From contig CAKUAI010000010.1 in the NCBI GenBank assembly GCA_934636245.1, forward strand, positions 1-64,000: 64,000 nt of DNA, in the 5' to 3' direction. Positions 41,784-49,790 of the stretch are shown here, piece after piece. The notes under the pieces were generated by a model. That model worked only from the letters and a program-made list of their open reading frames with translations, was not told the DNA's origin and made no database searches. This stretch comes from an uncultured Coriobacteriales bacterium (lineage in GTDB: Bacteria; Actinomycetota; Coriobacteriia; Coriobacteriales; UMGS124). The translations under genes were made by a program, and so were the position numbers. How positions within the stretch are numbered: position 1 is the stretch's first letter; the number at the start of each line of letters is the position of its first letter.

Positions 41784-42113
41784 ATGAACATCATTAAGTC
41801 CAGCGAGCAAATCAGCGAGCTGTTCAGCCAAGGGAAAAGGGTTTCTGCCAAAGAGATCCGCATCATCTATAAAAAGCACGATGAGCAACGCGACCCCTGT
41901 GGTCGCGTTGCTTTTATAGCGGGAAAAAAGCTCGGCAATGCCGTAGTTCGTAACCGCAGTAAGCGCGTTATGCGTGAGGTTGCCCGTGAGAACGGTCTAC
42001 CCGTTGAGGGATACGACATCCTGCTCATGGCAACCCCTGCAACGCGCGGTGCAGATCATGATGTGCTCAGATCTTCTTTGGCAAAGGCTCTTCGTCGTGC
42101 GGACATTCGGTAA
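41784..42113 (+). CDS. rnpA: ribonuclease P protein component
   Basis: 109 residues. The RNA-binding RNR motif is NAVVRNRSKRVMREVAR, preceded by GRVAFIAGKKLG. The protein helps RNase P RNA process the 5' ends of tRNAs. ATG at 41784 (MNIIKS) chosen over an in-frame TTG at 41766; AAGG is only 4 bases upstream, so the site is weak. It lies 24 bases after rpmH and 2 before yidD. Confidence 0.93.
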   Translation: MNIIKSSEQISELFSQGKRVSAKEIRIIYKKHDEQRDPCGRVAFIAGKKLGNAVVRNRSKRVMREVARENGLPVEGYDILLMATPATRGADHDVLRSSLAKALRRADIR

Positions 42114-42115
42114 CG

Positions 42116-42409
42116 ATGTCTAGGCTGTCGGGCGCATGGGAGAAGGTGAGGCGCATTCCGCGTTGGCTTGGAATGTGTCTCATCAATTTTTATCGGGGGT
42201 GTATCTCCCCTCGTTTTCCTGCCTGTTGTCGATACGTGCCGACATGTTCGCAGTATGCCCTTTGTGCTGTGGAGCGCTTTGGATTGCTCATGGGTTCATG
42301 GCTGTCGCTGAAGAGGATTCTGCGTTGCAATCCCTTTCATGAAGGCGGTTATGACCCTGTGCCACAAACCTTCTCCTTGTTTGGGAGAAACGGGAATACA
42401 AATCGTTAG
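42116..42409 (+). CDS. yidD: membrane protein insertion efficiency factor YidD
   Basis: 97 residues. Core motif FYRGCISPRFPACCRYVPTC followed by SQYALCAVERFG and RCNPFHEGGYDPVP matches the UPF0161/YidD family, including the conserved cysteines. It is a small membrane-associated protein that assists YidC. Gene order rnpA-yidD-yidC is standard; it begins 2 bases past rnpA. Confidence 0.95.
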   Translation: MSRLSGAWEKVRRIPRWLGMCLINFYRGCISPRFPACCRYVPTCSQYALCAVERFGLLMGSWLSLKRILRCNPFHEGGYDPVPQTFSLFGRNGNTNR

Positions 42410-42471
42410 GCCGACCTGTTAGGTAATGGAACGTCAACGCCTGTTGACATGATTTTTGACACGGAGGATCT

Positions 42472-43227
42472 ATGTGGGATTGGTTGATCACCTTCCTCTT
42501 CGACTGCATCCAGGGCCTTGAGGGTCTCCTGGGTGACTGGGGTCTCGCCATCATTATCTTTACTGTCATCATTCGTCTTCTGCTTCTGCCTCTGACCTTC
42601 AAGCAGCAGAAGTCCATGGCCGAGATGCAGATGGTCACTCCCCTGCTTCAGGAGCTGCAGACGAAGTATGCTGATGACCCCCAGCGCCTCAATGCGGAGA
42701 TGACCAAGTTTTATGCCGAGCACAAGTTCAACCCCCTGGCGGGTTGTCTGCCCATGCTTGTGCAGATGCCCATCTTCTTCGCTCTTTTCTCGGTTCTGCG
42801 CGACCATGTCCCCGCTGATGCCAGCTTCTACGGCATTCTTCCCTCGCTTGCGAACAATGCCGGCGGCATTCTTGTCACTGCTGGTTTTGGCGCTGCCATC
42901 CCCTACATCATCTTTGTGATTCTGTTCGGCATCCTGACGTTCCTTCCCATGTATCTGCAGCAGAACTCCAACTCGATGACCAAGGGCATGGGCGCATTCA
43001 TGACCATCATGATGCTCTTTGTTGGTTGGTCTTCCCCTGCTGGCGTCGTGCTGTATTGGGTTGTTTCGAGCGGCTGGGGTGTTGTGCAGCAGCAGCTTAT
43101 CTTCAAGAAGAAGAAGATTGAGGCCGAAGAGGAGCAAGCGGCTCTCGCTGCCTCGCAGCCTCCCAAGCCCGTCGAGGTTGATGTGGTGCGTCGCGAGCGC
43201 AAGCCTCGTCCCCGCAAGAAGAGCTAA
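42472..43227 (+). CDS. yidC: membrane insertase YidC/Oxa1 family
   Basis: 251 residues with five hydrophobic helices (first about 21-42, IIIFTVIIRLLLLPLTFKQQ) and the family segments PLAGCLPMLVQMPIFFALF and VGWSSPAGVVLYW. The positively charged C-terminus (ERKPRPRKKS) probably touches the ribosome. It inserts and folds membrane proteins with or without SecYEG. There is no lipoprotein signal of the Gram-positive SpoIIIJ type. CACGGAGGATCT precedes the ATG. Followed by a parS site. Confidence 0.95.
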   Translation: MWDWLITFLFDCIQGLEGLLGDWGLAIIIFTVIIRLLLLPLTFKQQKSMAEMQMVTPLLQELQTKYADDPQRLNAEMTKFYAEHKFNPLAGCLPMLVQMPIFFALFSVLRDHVPADASFYGILPSLANNAGGILVTAGFGAAIPYIIFVILFGILTFLPMYLQQNSNSMTKGMGAFMTIMMLFVGWSSPAGVVLYWVVSSGWGVVQQQLIFKKKKIEAEEEQAALAASQPPKPVEVDVVRRERKPRPRKKS

Positions 43228-43228
43228 G

Positions 43229-43244
43229 TGTTTCACGTGAAACA
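43229..43244. promoter_or_regulatory. parS site between yidC and jag
   Basis: Perfect 16-base palindrome TGTTTCACGTGAAACA directly after the yidC stop. Confidence 0.95.
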
Positions 43245-43285
43245 TATCATCCGTCGATGCTTTGAATAAGAGAGTAGTTGAGACC

Positions 43286-43915
43286 ATGGCAGAGTTTGAA
43301 GAGGAAGTGCTCGAGGAAGAGTTTGAGGTCGAGGAAGCTTGCGATGAGCAGCCTGCGGCCGACGAGACTTCGCTGATTCCCGAAGAGTTTGCTGAGGTGG
43401 CGCGCAAGTACAAGGCTCACGAGTCTCTTTCTGATGACGACCTCGACCTTATCGCCGACACCTCGATTGAGGTTCTCCGTACGCTTCTCGGCTTCTTTGG
43501 TGCCGAGGGCGCAACCATCGATGAGTATGATGGTGGCTACGGCGAGCTGATTTTTGATGTGAGCAATGCCGACCTTGCGCTGCTCATTGGTCGTCACGGC
43601 AAGACGCTTGAGTCGCTGCAGTACATGTTCAGCGCCATTGTGCACAACAAGTTGGGCTTCAAGTTCCCTGTTGTTGTGGACATTGAGAGCTACAAGAGCC
43701 GTCGCCGTGCGAAGCTTGAGGCTATTGCCAAGTCGAGCGCCGCTCGTGCTCTGCAGCGCGGCCAGGAAGTACGACTTCATCCTATGAAGTCCTACGAGCG
43801 TAAGATTGTGCACTTGACCTTGCGCAGCAACCCCAATGTGGTCACGCATTCCGAGGGTCAAGAGCCCAACCGCTGCGTTGTCGTTGTTCCGGCTCCTAAG
43901 AAGCAGGGCAGGTAG
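43286..43915 (+). CDS. jag: Jag/KhpB-like KH-R3H RNA-binding protein
   Basis: 209 residues. A strongly acidic N-terminus (MAEFEEEVLEEEFEVEE) replaces the usual Jag_N domain; a KH domain follows with GELIFDVSN and LLIGRHGKTLESLQYMF, then an R3H domain with LHPMKSYERKIVHLTLRSN. Jag/KhpB proteins bind RNA and influence division and cell-wall synthesis. The ATG at 43286 fits the domain start; an in-frame TTG at 43262 is less likely. It has its own terminator at 43950. Confidence 0.92.
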   Translation: MAEFEEEVLEEEFEVEEACDEQPAADETSLIPEEFAEVARKYKAHESLSDDDLDLIADTSIEVLRTLLGFFGAEGATIDEYDGGYGELIFDVSNADLALLIGRHGKTLESLQYMFSAIVHNKLGFKFPVVVDIESYKSRRRAKLEAIAKSSAARALQRGQEVRLHPMKSYERKIVHLTLRSNPNVVTHSEGQEPNRCVVVVPAPKKQGR

Positions 43916-43949
43916 CAAGAGCTTTTTCAACAAGCACTGTGATTGAGGA

Positions 43950-43978
43950 GAGGGAGACGTGAGTCTCCCTCTTTTTTT
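43950..43978 (+). terminator. terminator after jag
   Basis: GAGGGAGAC-GTGA-GTCTCCCTC hairpin followed by seven T. Confidence 0.95.
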
Positions 43979-43992
43979 GACAAGAAACCACG

Positions 43993-44022
43993 GTACACTG
44001 TTTTTGGTCAAAACGAGTGTAC
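43993..44022. repeat. inverted repeat, possible operator or hairpin
   Basis: GTACACT (43993-43999) pairs with AGTGTAC (44016-44022), with inner GTTTT/AAAAC also complementary. It lies just past the jag terminator and before the 66-bp array. Confidence 0.5.
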
Positions 44023-44080
44023 GGGCCGATTACAGAAAGTGGTTGAAAACCAAGTCTCAGTTTCTCAGTTTCCCCCTGCT

Positions 44081-44608
44081 TCTTGGGCGTCAGTGAGAAA
44101 CAGACTGTGCATCAGGCAAGTTGACGTCTGGGTTCGCTTCTACATTCTAGGTCTCATCCAAGAGAGTGAAATGAAACCAACCACTCCAAGATCTGGGTTT
44201 GTTCTTGTCCTTTGAGCCTCATCCAAGAGAGTGGAATCCAAGTCAAACACTCCAACATCATGGTTTGTCTTTGTCTCTTGGGTGTCATCCACGAGGGTGC
44301 AATGCAAGCCAGCACTCCAACCTCTGGGCTTGTCTTTGTCTCTTGAGTCTCATCCAAGAAGATGGATTGCAAATCAGGCATTCCAACATCTGGGTTTGTT
44401 TTTCGTCTCTCGGGAGTTATCCAAGAGGGTGCAATGCAAGCCAGCACTCCAACATCTGAGTTTGTCTTTGTCCCTTTGGTGTCATCCAGGGGGGTGGAAT
44501 GCGGATCAGGCATTCCAACACCCGGGTTTGTCTTTGTTCCTTGGGCGTCATCCAAGAAGATGGAATGCAAATCAGAGGCACTCCTGCTCCCAGGTTTGCC
44601 TGTGTCTA
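44081..44608. repeat. tandem array of 65-67-bp hairpin units between jag and rsmG
   Basis: Seven clear units and one degenerate leading unit. The word CATCCA (TATCCA in one) falls at 44155, 44220, 44286, 44351, 44418, 44483 and 44549, so the period is 65-67 bases and breaks any reading frame. Each unit contains a variable inverted repeat then a T-rich TCTGGGTTTGTCTTTGTC: GAGTG/CACTC in units 1-2, GGTGC/GCACT in units 3 and 5, TGGAATGC/GCATTCCA in unit 6 and near-matches in 4 and 7. Arms thus change together. No gene in the 836-base gap 43916-44751 is supported. Confidence 0.85.
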
Positions 44609-44751
44609 AATATAAGGCATAAGTCTAAGCTGCTTTGCTGATAAAGCATATGTCTCATGGGGCACAAGCCTGAGACCTTTTACAATCATTGGGTAAAGAA
44701 TCTTCTCAAGACTCAATGTAAGTACTGCGAGCAATGGAAAGGAACCTGCGC

Positions 44752-45537
44752 ATGGAAGCAAGCGAAGCACCTCGTCACAAACATGTTGCTGATATCCCTG
44801 AGAACCTTGAAGAACAAGCTGCTAAGTTGGTTGGCTTGTGCCAGAAGCTCGATCTTGAAGTAGACCAGCAGCAGGCAAGGAAGCTTGTTGACTATCTTGT
44901 TTTGATGCTGAAGCAAAACGAGGTTATGAACCTGACTGCCATCAGGGAGTGGGACAAGGCCCTTGTGCTGCATCTTGCCGACTCCCTTGTTCCCCTGCCT
45001 GAGTTCTCCAAGGTCATGGCAAAGAATCCTGACAGGCCATTTCTTGACATGGGAGCCGGCGCCGGCTTGCCTGGCATCCCCTTGACTATCGCCACGTCGA
45101 GCACTACGGGTGTTCTGTGCGATTCGGTCAAGAAGAAGATGGCTGCTGTTGAGGGATTCATTGTGGCGCTTGACTTGGGCGACAGACTGTCGACGACGTC
45201 GGTGAGGCTTGAGGAGCTCGGTACCACGCATCGCGGAGTGTTTGGGTGCGTGACTGCTAGGGCGCTTGCGAGTTTGCCTGTTCTTGTGGAGTACGCCACC
45301 CCCCTGCTCGCAAAAGGTGGTTCTTTCATTGCCATCAAGGGCAAGCCTGAGCCTGAGGAGATTAAGGCTGGCTCCAAGGCGGCTCAGCTCTGTGGTCTGT
45401 CGGTTGTGTCTACGCGCACGGTCGAGCTTCCTGGGGATGCCGGGGAGAGGACCATTATTGTGTATGAGAAGGTAAAGGAGACGGGGCTTGCCTTGCCGCG
45501 TGCAGTTGGCGAAGCATCCAAGCATCCTCTCGCATAA
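44752..45537 (+). CDS. rsmG: 16S rRNA (guanine527-N7)-methyltransferase RsmG
   Basis: 261 residues. The GidB/RsmG fold shows NLTAIRE at the N-terminal domain and the SAM-binding FLDMGAGAGLPGIPLTI; SVKKKMAAVE and VTARALASLPVLVEY follow. It methylates N7 of G527 in the 530 loop of 16S rRNA. The ATG at 44752 is preferred because AAGGA lies 8 bases upstream; an ATG six codons earlier is possible. The usual neighbour of parA-parB, which follow after a parS site. Confidence 0.93.
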   Translation: MEASEAPRHKHVADIPENLEEQAAKLVGLCQKLDLEVDQQQARKLVDYLVLMLKQNEVMNLTAIREWDKALVLHLADSLVPLPEFSKVMAKNPDRPFLDMGAGAGLPGIPLTIATSSTTGVLCDSVKKKMAAVEGFIVALDLGDRLSTTSVRLEELGTTHRGVFGCVTARALASLPVLVEYATPLLAKGGSFIAIKGKPEPEEIKAGSKAAQLCGLSVVSTRTVELPGDAGERTIIVYEKVKETGLALPRAVGEASKHPLA

Positions 45538-45624
45538 CATTCTCCTGGATTTGTTGCGACAGGATGCACCCGTGTGCAGGCTCTTGAGAGACGCAAAGCA
45601 GTCCTGCAGTACTTTGGTATAAGA

Positions 45625-45640
45625 TGTTTCACGTGAAACA
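45625..45640. promoter_or_regulatory. parS site upstream of parA
   Basis: Perfect TGTTTCACGTGAAACA, 27 bases before the parA start; binding of ParB here could also regulate parAB. Confidence 0.95.
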
Positions 45641-45666
45641 GTTGCACTGAATTGAACGGAGCCCTC

Positions 45667-46467
45667 GTGGATTACCAGAAGACCAAGCGTAAATCGCCCG
45701 ATAAGGACCCTAAAGTCATTGCCATCATGAACCAGAAAGGTGGCGTGGGTAAGTCCACGACGGCTGTGAACCTCTCTGCGGCACTGGGAGAAAAGAACTA
45801 CAAGGTCCTTGTTGTTGACTTCGATCCGCAGGGCAACACCACGAGTGGTTTGGGAGTGGACAAGAACGCTGTTGAGAAGAGCGTCTACGACGCGATTCTG
45901 AATGACGTGCCTATGAGTGAGACGGTGGAAAACAGCACGAGTCATAACGTGTTTGTCATTCCTGCCACCATTCAGCTTGCCGGTGCTGAAGTTGAGCTTG
46001 TACAAGCCGATGAGCGTGAGACCCGTCTTAAGAAGGCCATCGATGAGATTAAAGACAGCTTTGACTACATTTTCATCGACTGTCCCCCTTCTCTGGGAGT
46101 CCTTACCATCAATGCTCTGACGGCATGCAACAGCATTCTGGTTCCGATTCAGTGCGAGTTCTATGCGCTTGAGGGTGTTACGAAGCTCATGGAGTCCATC
46201 AAGATGATGAAGTCCACCCTCAACCCCGACCTTGAGATTTTTGGTATCGTGTTGACGATGTACGACAAGCGTACGTCTCTCTCCAAGCAGGTGGCCGACG
46301 AGGTGCGCAACTACTTTGAGAAGAAAGTCTTCAAGACGGTCATCCCGCGTAATGTCAGGCTCAGCGAGGCACCAAGCTACGGTGAGTCTATTTTTGAGTA
46401 TGACAAGCTCAGCAAGGGTGCTCAGGCATACCGCGACCTGGCAAAGGAAGTGATTCGCCGTGGCTAA
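45667..46467 (+). CDS. parA: chromosome partitioning ATPase ParA (Soj)
   Basis: 266 residues. Deviant Walker A NQKGGVGKSTTAVNL with the signature Lys, VVDFDPQGN (A'), and Walker B FIDCPPSLG. It binds DNA nonspecifically as an ATP dimer and with ParB moves origins apart. A GTG at 45667 with GGAG 5 bases upstream is the likely start; an upstream in-frame TTG is weaker. The 3' end overlaps the parB start by 8 bases. Confidence 0.95.
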   Translation: MDYQKTKRKSPDKDPKVIAIMNQKGGVGKSTTAVNLSAALGEKNYKVLVVDFDPQGNTTSGLGVDKNAVEKSVYDAILNDVPMSETVENSTSHNVFVIPATIQLAGAEVELVQADERETRLKKAIDEIKDSFDYIFIDCPPSLGVLTINALTACNSILVPIQCEFYALEGVTKLMESIKMMKSTLNPDLEIFGIVLTMYDKRTSLSKQVADEVRNYFEKKVFKTVIPRNVRLSEAPSYGESIFEYDKLSKGAQAYRDLAKEVIRRG

Positions 46468-47329
46468 AAAGGGTGGACTTGGCATGGGTCTGGGAGCCCT
46501 TGTCTCTCAGAGTGCCAAGGAATCAGGTCTTGACGAGATGGTCGACAAGGATGCGTCGGTCAAGGAAGTTGCGATTGGAGAGGTGCATCGCAATCCAAAT
46601 CAGCCGCGTACCAAGTTCGATCAAGAAGACCTCGATGAGTTGAGTGCCTCCATCAAGGAGGTGGGCATCATTCAGCCCATCGTGGTGCGCAAGGACACTC
46701 AGGGCTATGAGATCATTGCCGGTGAGAGGCGCTATCAGGCGGCTTGCGCTGCTGGTCTCGAAAACGTGCCGGTTGTGGTGCGTGATGACACCGATGACAT
46801 CACGAGCCTTCAGCTTGCCCTTATCGAGAACATTCAGCGTGCCGACCTCAACGTCATTGAGGAGGCGCGCGCTTATCGCGACCTCATCGAGCGCAGCGCC
46901 ATGACGCAGGAGGAGCTTGCCAAGAGTGTCTCAAAGTCGCGCTCGGCGATTGCCAATGCATTGCGTCTGCTCGAGCTTCCTGACGAGGTGCAAGAGATGG
47001 TGTATGCAGGCCAGCTTTCTGCCGGCCATGCCCGCGCCATTCTCATGGCGAAGGGCGACGAGGCTCGTATCGCCCTTGCCCATCGTGTCGTCAACGAGAA
47101 GATGACCGTGCGCATTGTTGAGGCAATCGCTCCGACGTTTACGGGTGAAGAGAAGCCAGTGCGTCAGAAAGTCCAAATTCCTGCCTCATATAAGAAGGCC
47201 GCTAAGACACTGAAGGAAGGTCTTGGCACCCCGGTACGTATTAAGGAATCAAAAGGTAAGTACCGTATCGAGATTGACTTTGAAAACGAAGAACATCTCG
47301 AACAACTCATGGCCATGATTCAAGGATAG
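46460..47329 (+). CDS. parB: chromosome partitioning protein ParB (Spo0J)
   Basis: 289 residues. It starts with GTG. The N-terminal ParB domain has NPNQPRTKF, the CTP/arginine patch GERRYQAACAAG and ALIENIQRADLN; a helix-turn-helix (EELAKSVSKSRSAIANALRL) reads parS; a C-terminal dimer domain follows, ending HLEQLMAMIQG. Several near-perfect parS sites within 11 kb provide its targets. Operon with parA. Confidence 0.95.
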   Translation: MAKKGGLGMGLGALVSQSAKESGLDEMVDKDASVKEVAIGEVHRNPNQPRTKFDQEDLDELSASIKEVGIIQPIVVRKDTQGYEIIAGERRYQAACAAGLENVPVVVRDDTDDITSLQLALIENIQRADLNVIEEARAYRDLIERSAMTQEELAKSVSKSRSAIANALRLLELPDEVQEMVYAGQLSAGHARAILMAKGDEARIALAHRVVNEKMTVRIVEAIAPTFTGEEKPVRQKVQIPASYKKAAKTLKEGLGTPVRIKESKGKYRIEIDFENEEHLEQLMAMIQG

Positions 47330-47340
47330 GGGATGGCAGC

Positions 47341-47595
47341 ATGAAGGGTATCGTCAAGTTTCTTGGTATTGTCGGTGTGGCCGTTGGAGCAGCTGCTGTG
47401 ACTGTCATTGCACTGAATGATGAGCAGGTGCGCGCCAAGGTTGCCCATGCGACAGAGCAGGTCAAGCATGGTGTGCAAGAGATTGTTGCAACCGTGGCCG
47501 AGGGTGTCGACCAGGTCCGCAAGGAAGCGAGTCTCAACCAGGTTGAGAAGAATCAGGCCTGGGTTGACGAGCAATGGGAAGCTCTGGGCATTTAA
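47341..47595 (+). CDS. small YtxH-like membrane protein
   Basis: 84 residues. One N-terminal transmembrane helix (about 5-26, VKFLGIVGVAVGAAAVTVIAL) is followed by an amphipathic, probably coiled-coil region (HATEQVKHGVQEIVATVAE). It resembles small YtxH-domain stress proteins only in layout. It follows parB by 11 bases and ends before a terminator, so it belongs to the parAB transcript. Function unknown. Confidence 0.65.
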   Translation: MKGIVKFLGIVGVAVGAAAVTVIALNDEQVRAKVAHATEQVKHGVQEIVATVAEGVDQVRKEASLNQVEKNQAWVDEQWEALGI

Positions 47596-47628
47596 GGTAT
47601 ATTGTCTGACGTATTTGCATAGCAGTTA

Positions 47629-47670
47629 AAAAAATCCCGCGTACGGTTCTCTATCGTACGCGGGATTTTT
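47629..47670. terminator. bidirectional terminator between parAB operon and rlmN
   Basis: AAAAATCCCGCGTACG and CGTACGCGGGATTTTT, 16-bp stem with T-tracts both ways. Confidence 0.95.
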
Positions 47671-47720
47671 GTATCAATCCTGTATTGAAAAACCAAACAA
47701 ACTCGTTTAAAACGAGCAGG

Positions 47721-48761
47721 TTACGCCTTCTGCTTGAGCTGACCGCAGGCTGCGTCGATGTCAGAGCCACGAGACTCGCGAATCGTGGTCTCGACACCTG
47801 CGGCAGACAGCGTCTTGGCGAAGAGGGCGACGCGCTCCTTGTCGGAAGGCTGGAAGGGGGAGCCTGCCACCTCGTTGAGCGTAATGAGGTTCACATGGCA
47901 CAGCGTCCTGCGGCAGAAGGTGACGAGGGCCTTGAGCTGAGCGTCGGAGTCGTTGATGCCGGCCATCATGGCGTACTCGTAGGTGGGACGACGGCCTGTT
48001 GCCTCGGCATAGGAAGCCACGGAGTCGCGCAGGCGCTCGAGGTCGTACTGACGCACGCCGGGCATCAGCTCGTCGCGGGTGTCCTGCACGGCGGAGTGCA
48101 AGGAGATGGCGAGCGTGAACTGTTCGGGCTCGGAGGCAAAGCGGCGAATCTGCGGAAGGATACCGGCAGTGGACACCGTGATGTGGCGAGCGCCGATGTC
48201 GAAGCCGTCCTTGCTGTTGAGGATGCGCATGGCCTCAAGCACGGCGTCGTAGTTGAGGAAAGGCTCGCCCTGACCCATGAGGACGACGCTGCTCACGCGC
48301 GTGCCAAAGTCGTTGGCAACGACGCGCACCTGGTCGACGATCTCGCCGGGGCCAAGGTTGCGGGTGTAGCCGTTGCGGCCCGTGGCGCAGAAGGTGCAGC
48401 GCATGGGGCAGCCGGCCTGCGTGGACACGCACACGCAGAGCTTGTTCTTGCCGGGCATGCCGACGGTCTCGACGAGGGTGCCGTCGCCCATGCGGACGAG
48501 GTACTTGCGCGTGCCGTCCTTGGAGACCTGCTTCTTGGTGACGGTCACCGGAAGAAGGGGGAGCTCCTGGGCAAGCCTCTGGCGCAGGTCCTTGGGAAGG
48601 TTGGTCATCTCCTCATAGGTGGAGACACCCTTGCCGTAGAGCCACTGAATGACCTGCTTGGCCCTAAACGCCGGGGTGTTCATCTCCTTCTGAAGAATCT
48701 CGGTGATTTGGTCGCGGCTGAGGGCCTTGACTCCGATGCTTTCGACGGTTGCGCGTTCCAT
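47721..48761 (-). CDS. rlmN: dual-specificity RNA methyltransferase RlmN
   Basis: 346 residues. Radical SAM cluster C118-x3-C122-x2-C125 in GCPMRCTFCATG; the methyl-carrying cysteines are expected near the C-terminus (a Cys occurs in DIDAACGQL). MGQGEPFLNYD and STAGILPQI are typical. It makes C2-methyladenosine in 23S rRNA A2503 and tRNA A37. One of few minus-strand genes right of oriC. Confidence 0.95.
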   Translation of the reverse strand: MERATVESIGVKALSRDQITEILQKEMNTPAFRAKQVIQWLYGKGVSTYEEMTNLPKDLRQRLAQELPLLPVTVTKKQVSKDGTRKYLVRMGDGTLVETVGMPGKNKLCVCVSTQAGCPMRCTFCATGRNGYTRNLGPGEIVDQVRVVANDFGTRVSSVVLMGQGEPFLNYDAVLEAMRILNSKDGFDIGARHITVSTAGILPQIRRFASEPEQFTLAISLHSAVQDTRDELMPGVRQYDLERLRDSVASYAEATGRRPTYEYAMMAGINDSDAQLKALVTFCRRTLCHVNLITLNEVAGSPFQPSDKERVALFAKTLSAAGVETTIRESRGSDIDAACGQLKQKA

Positions 48762-48867
48762 GTGGTTATACCACCTCTCCTTTTAGAAAAACCCATTCCC
48801 TCGTAGAGTATCATGTGCACAGTTGGTATCGAACAATCCGACAAACTTGCCACCTGAGGGATGTGCA

Positions 48868-49761
48868 ATGCAGGGTAAGAGATTTAAGAATCAAAGCCAA
48901 GACCAGCCCGCGCAGACAGGCAGGGCCAGTGGTGCGCATTTTGCCAACGCCCCGTCGAAATCCGCGCCGCAAGGTGCTCCTGCGCCGGCTAGGTCCTATC
49001 CACAGGTGCAGTCCATCCAGCTTCCCCAGCCCGTGCAACAGACGAACAGGCAGATGGTGACTGGTGAATTTGCAAAGGTAACACCTTCCCAGCGAAGGCC
49101 GAACCAGGCCGCTCCGCAGCAGCAGGCAAAGAGGCCGCAGTCTGGTCAGCCTGGCCAGATGCGTACCGCCGCGCAAAATCCGACATCGCGGAAGATCTCA
49201 CCGCTTGTTTCGGCGGCCATTCCGCGCGTGTCCAGTGATGCCGACGACTCTGCAGCACTTCGCCGCGCCGTCATCACAGGCGTTTCGGGTTCGATGAAGA
49301 AGATTCCTTCGAACACTCCTGCCCGAAAAGTGTCGGGATCGAACAAGGCGTACTCTCGATACAGCAATGGGTACTTCGACAGGCCCGAGGCAAAGCAGCT
49401 GACTGATTATGTGGCTGCATTCCAAACTGAGCCGACAGTCGGCGCGCCTGCCTATTCTTGGATGGCATTTGCTATCTATGGGGCCTTGTCGTGCGTGGCA
49501 AGCGTGGGATGGGCTGTTATGACCATGGTGTCGGGGGCTGCTCCCTTAAGGGGTGCAAGTCCGCTTATGTTTGCAGGACTGATCATTCTTGCGCTCATTG
49601 TCGTGTGCGCTGCCGTGTGCGCCGCAGCCACCTCGGCGGCAACGCTGCGCACGGGCCGATTTGAGCCTGCCGACGTATGGGCCTCCGCTGTGGGAAAGTC
49701 TGCCCTTGTGCTTCTGGGCTGCCTTGTCGTTTGGATCGTGTGCGCAGCCGTTGTGGGTTAA
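48868..49761 (+). CDS. hypothetical membrane protein with disordered N-terminus
   Basis: 297 residues, no family recognised. The first 190 are Gln/Pro/Ala/Ser-rich with many Lys/Arg and look disordered; three hydrophobic helices follow (about 205-295), starting PAYSWMAFAIYGALSC. GAGGG lies 7 bases before the ATG at 48868. It precedes ddl by 29 bases and may share its transcript. A role in envelope biology is only a guess from the neighbour. Confidence 0.6.
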   Translation: MQGKRFKNQSQDQPAQTGRASGAHFANAPSKSAPQGAPAPARSYPQVQSIQLPQPVQQTNRQMVTGEFAKVTPSQRRPNQAAPQQQAKRPQSGQPGQMRTAAQNPTSRKISPLVSAAIPRVSSDADDSAALRRAVITGVSGSMKKIPSNTPARKVSGSNKAYSRYSNGYFDRPEAKQLTDYVAAFQTEPTVGAPAYSWMAFAIYGALSCVASVGWAVMTMVSGAAPLRGASPLMFAGLIILALIVVCAAVCAAATSAATLRTGRFEPADVWASAVGKSALVLLGCLVVWIVCAAVVG

Positions 49762-49790
49762 GGGCTGCTTGAGGAAGGAAGTTAAAAGAC

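Noticed and set aside
44081..44608. CRISPR array
   Set aside because: Units are near-identical throughout with no unique spacers, and no cas gene is in the window.
44154..44641. Short proteins with internal repeats in the 66-bp array, on both strands
   Set aside because: The repeat period (65-67) is not a multiple of three, so repeats fall in changing frames; no ribosome-binding site is seen.
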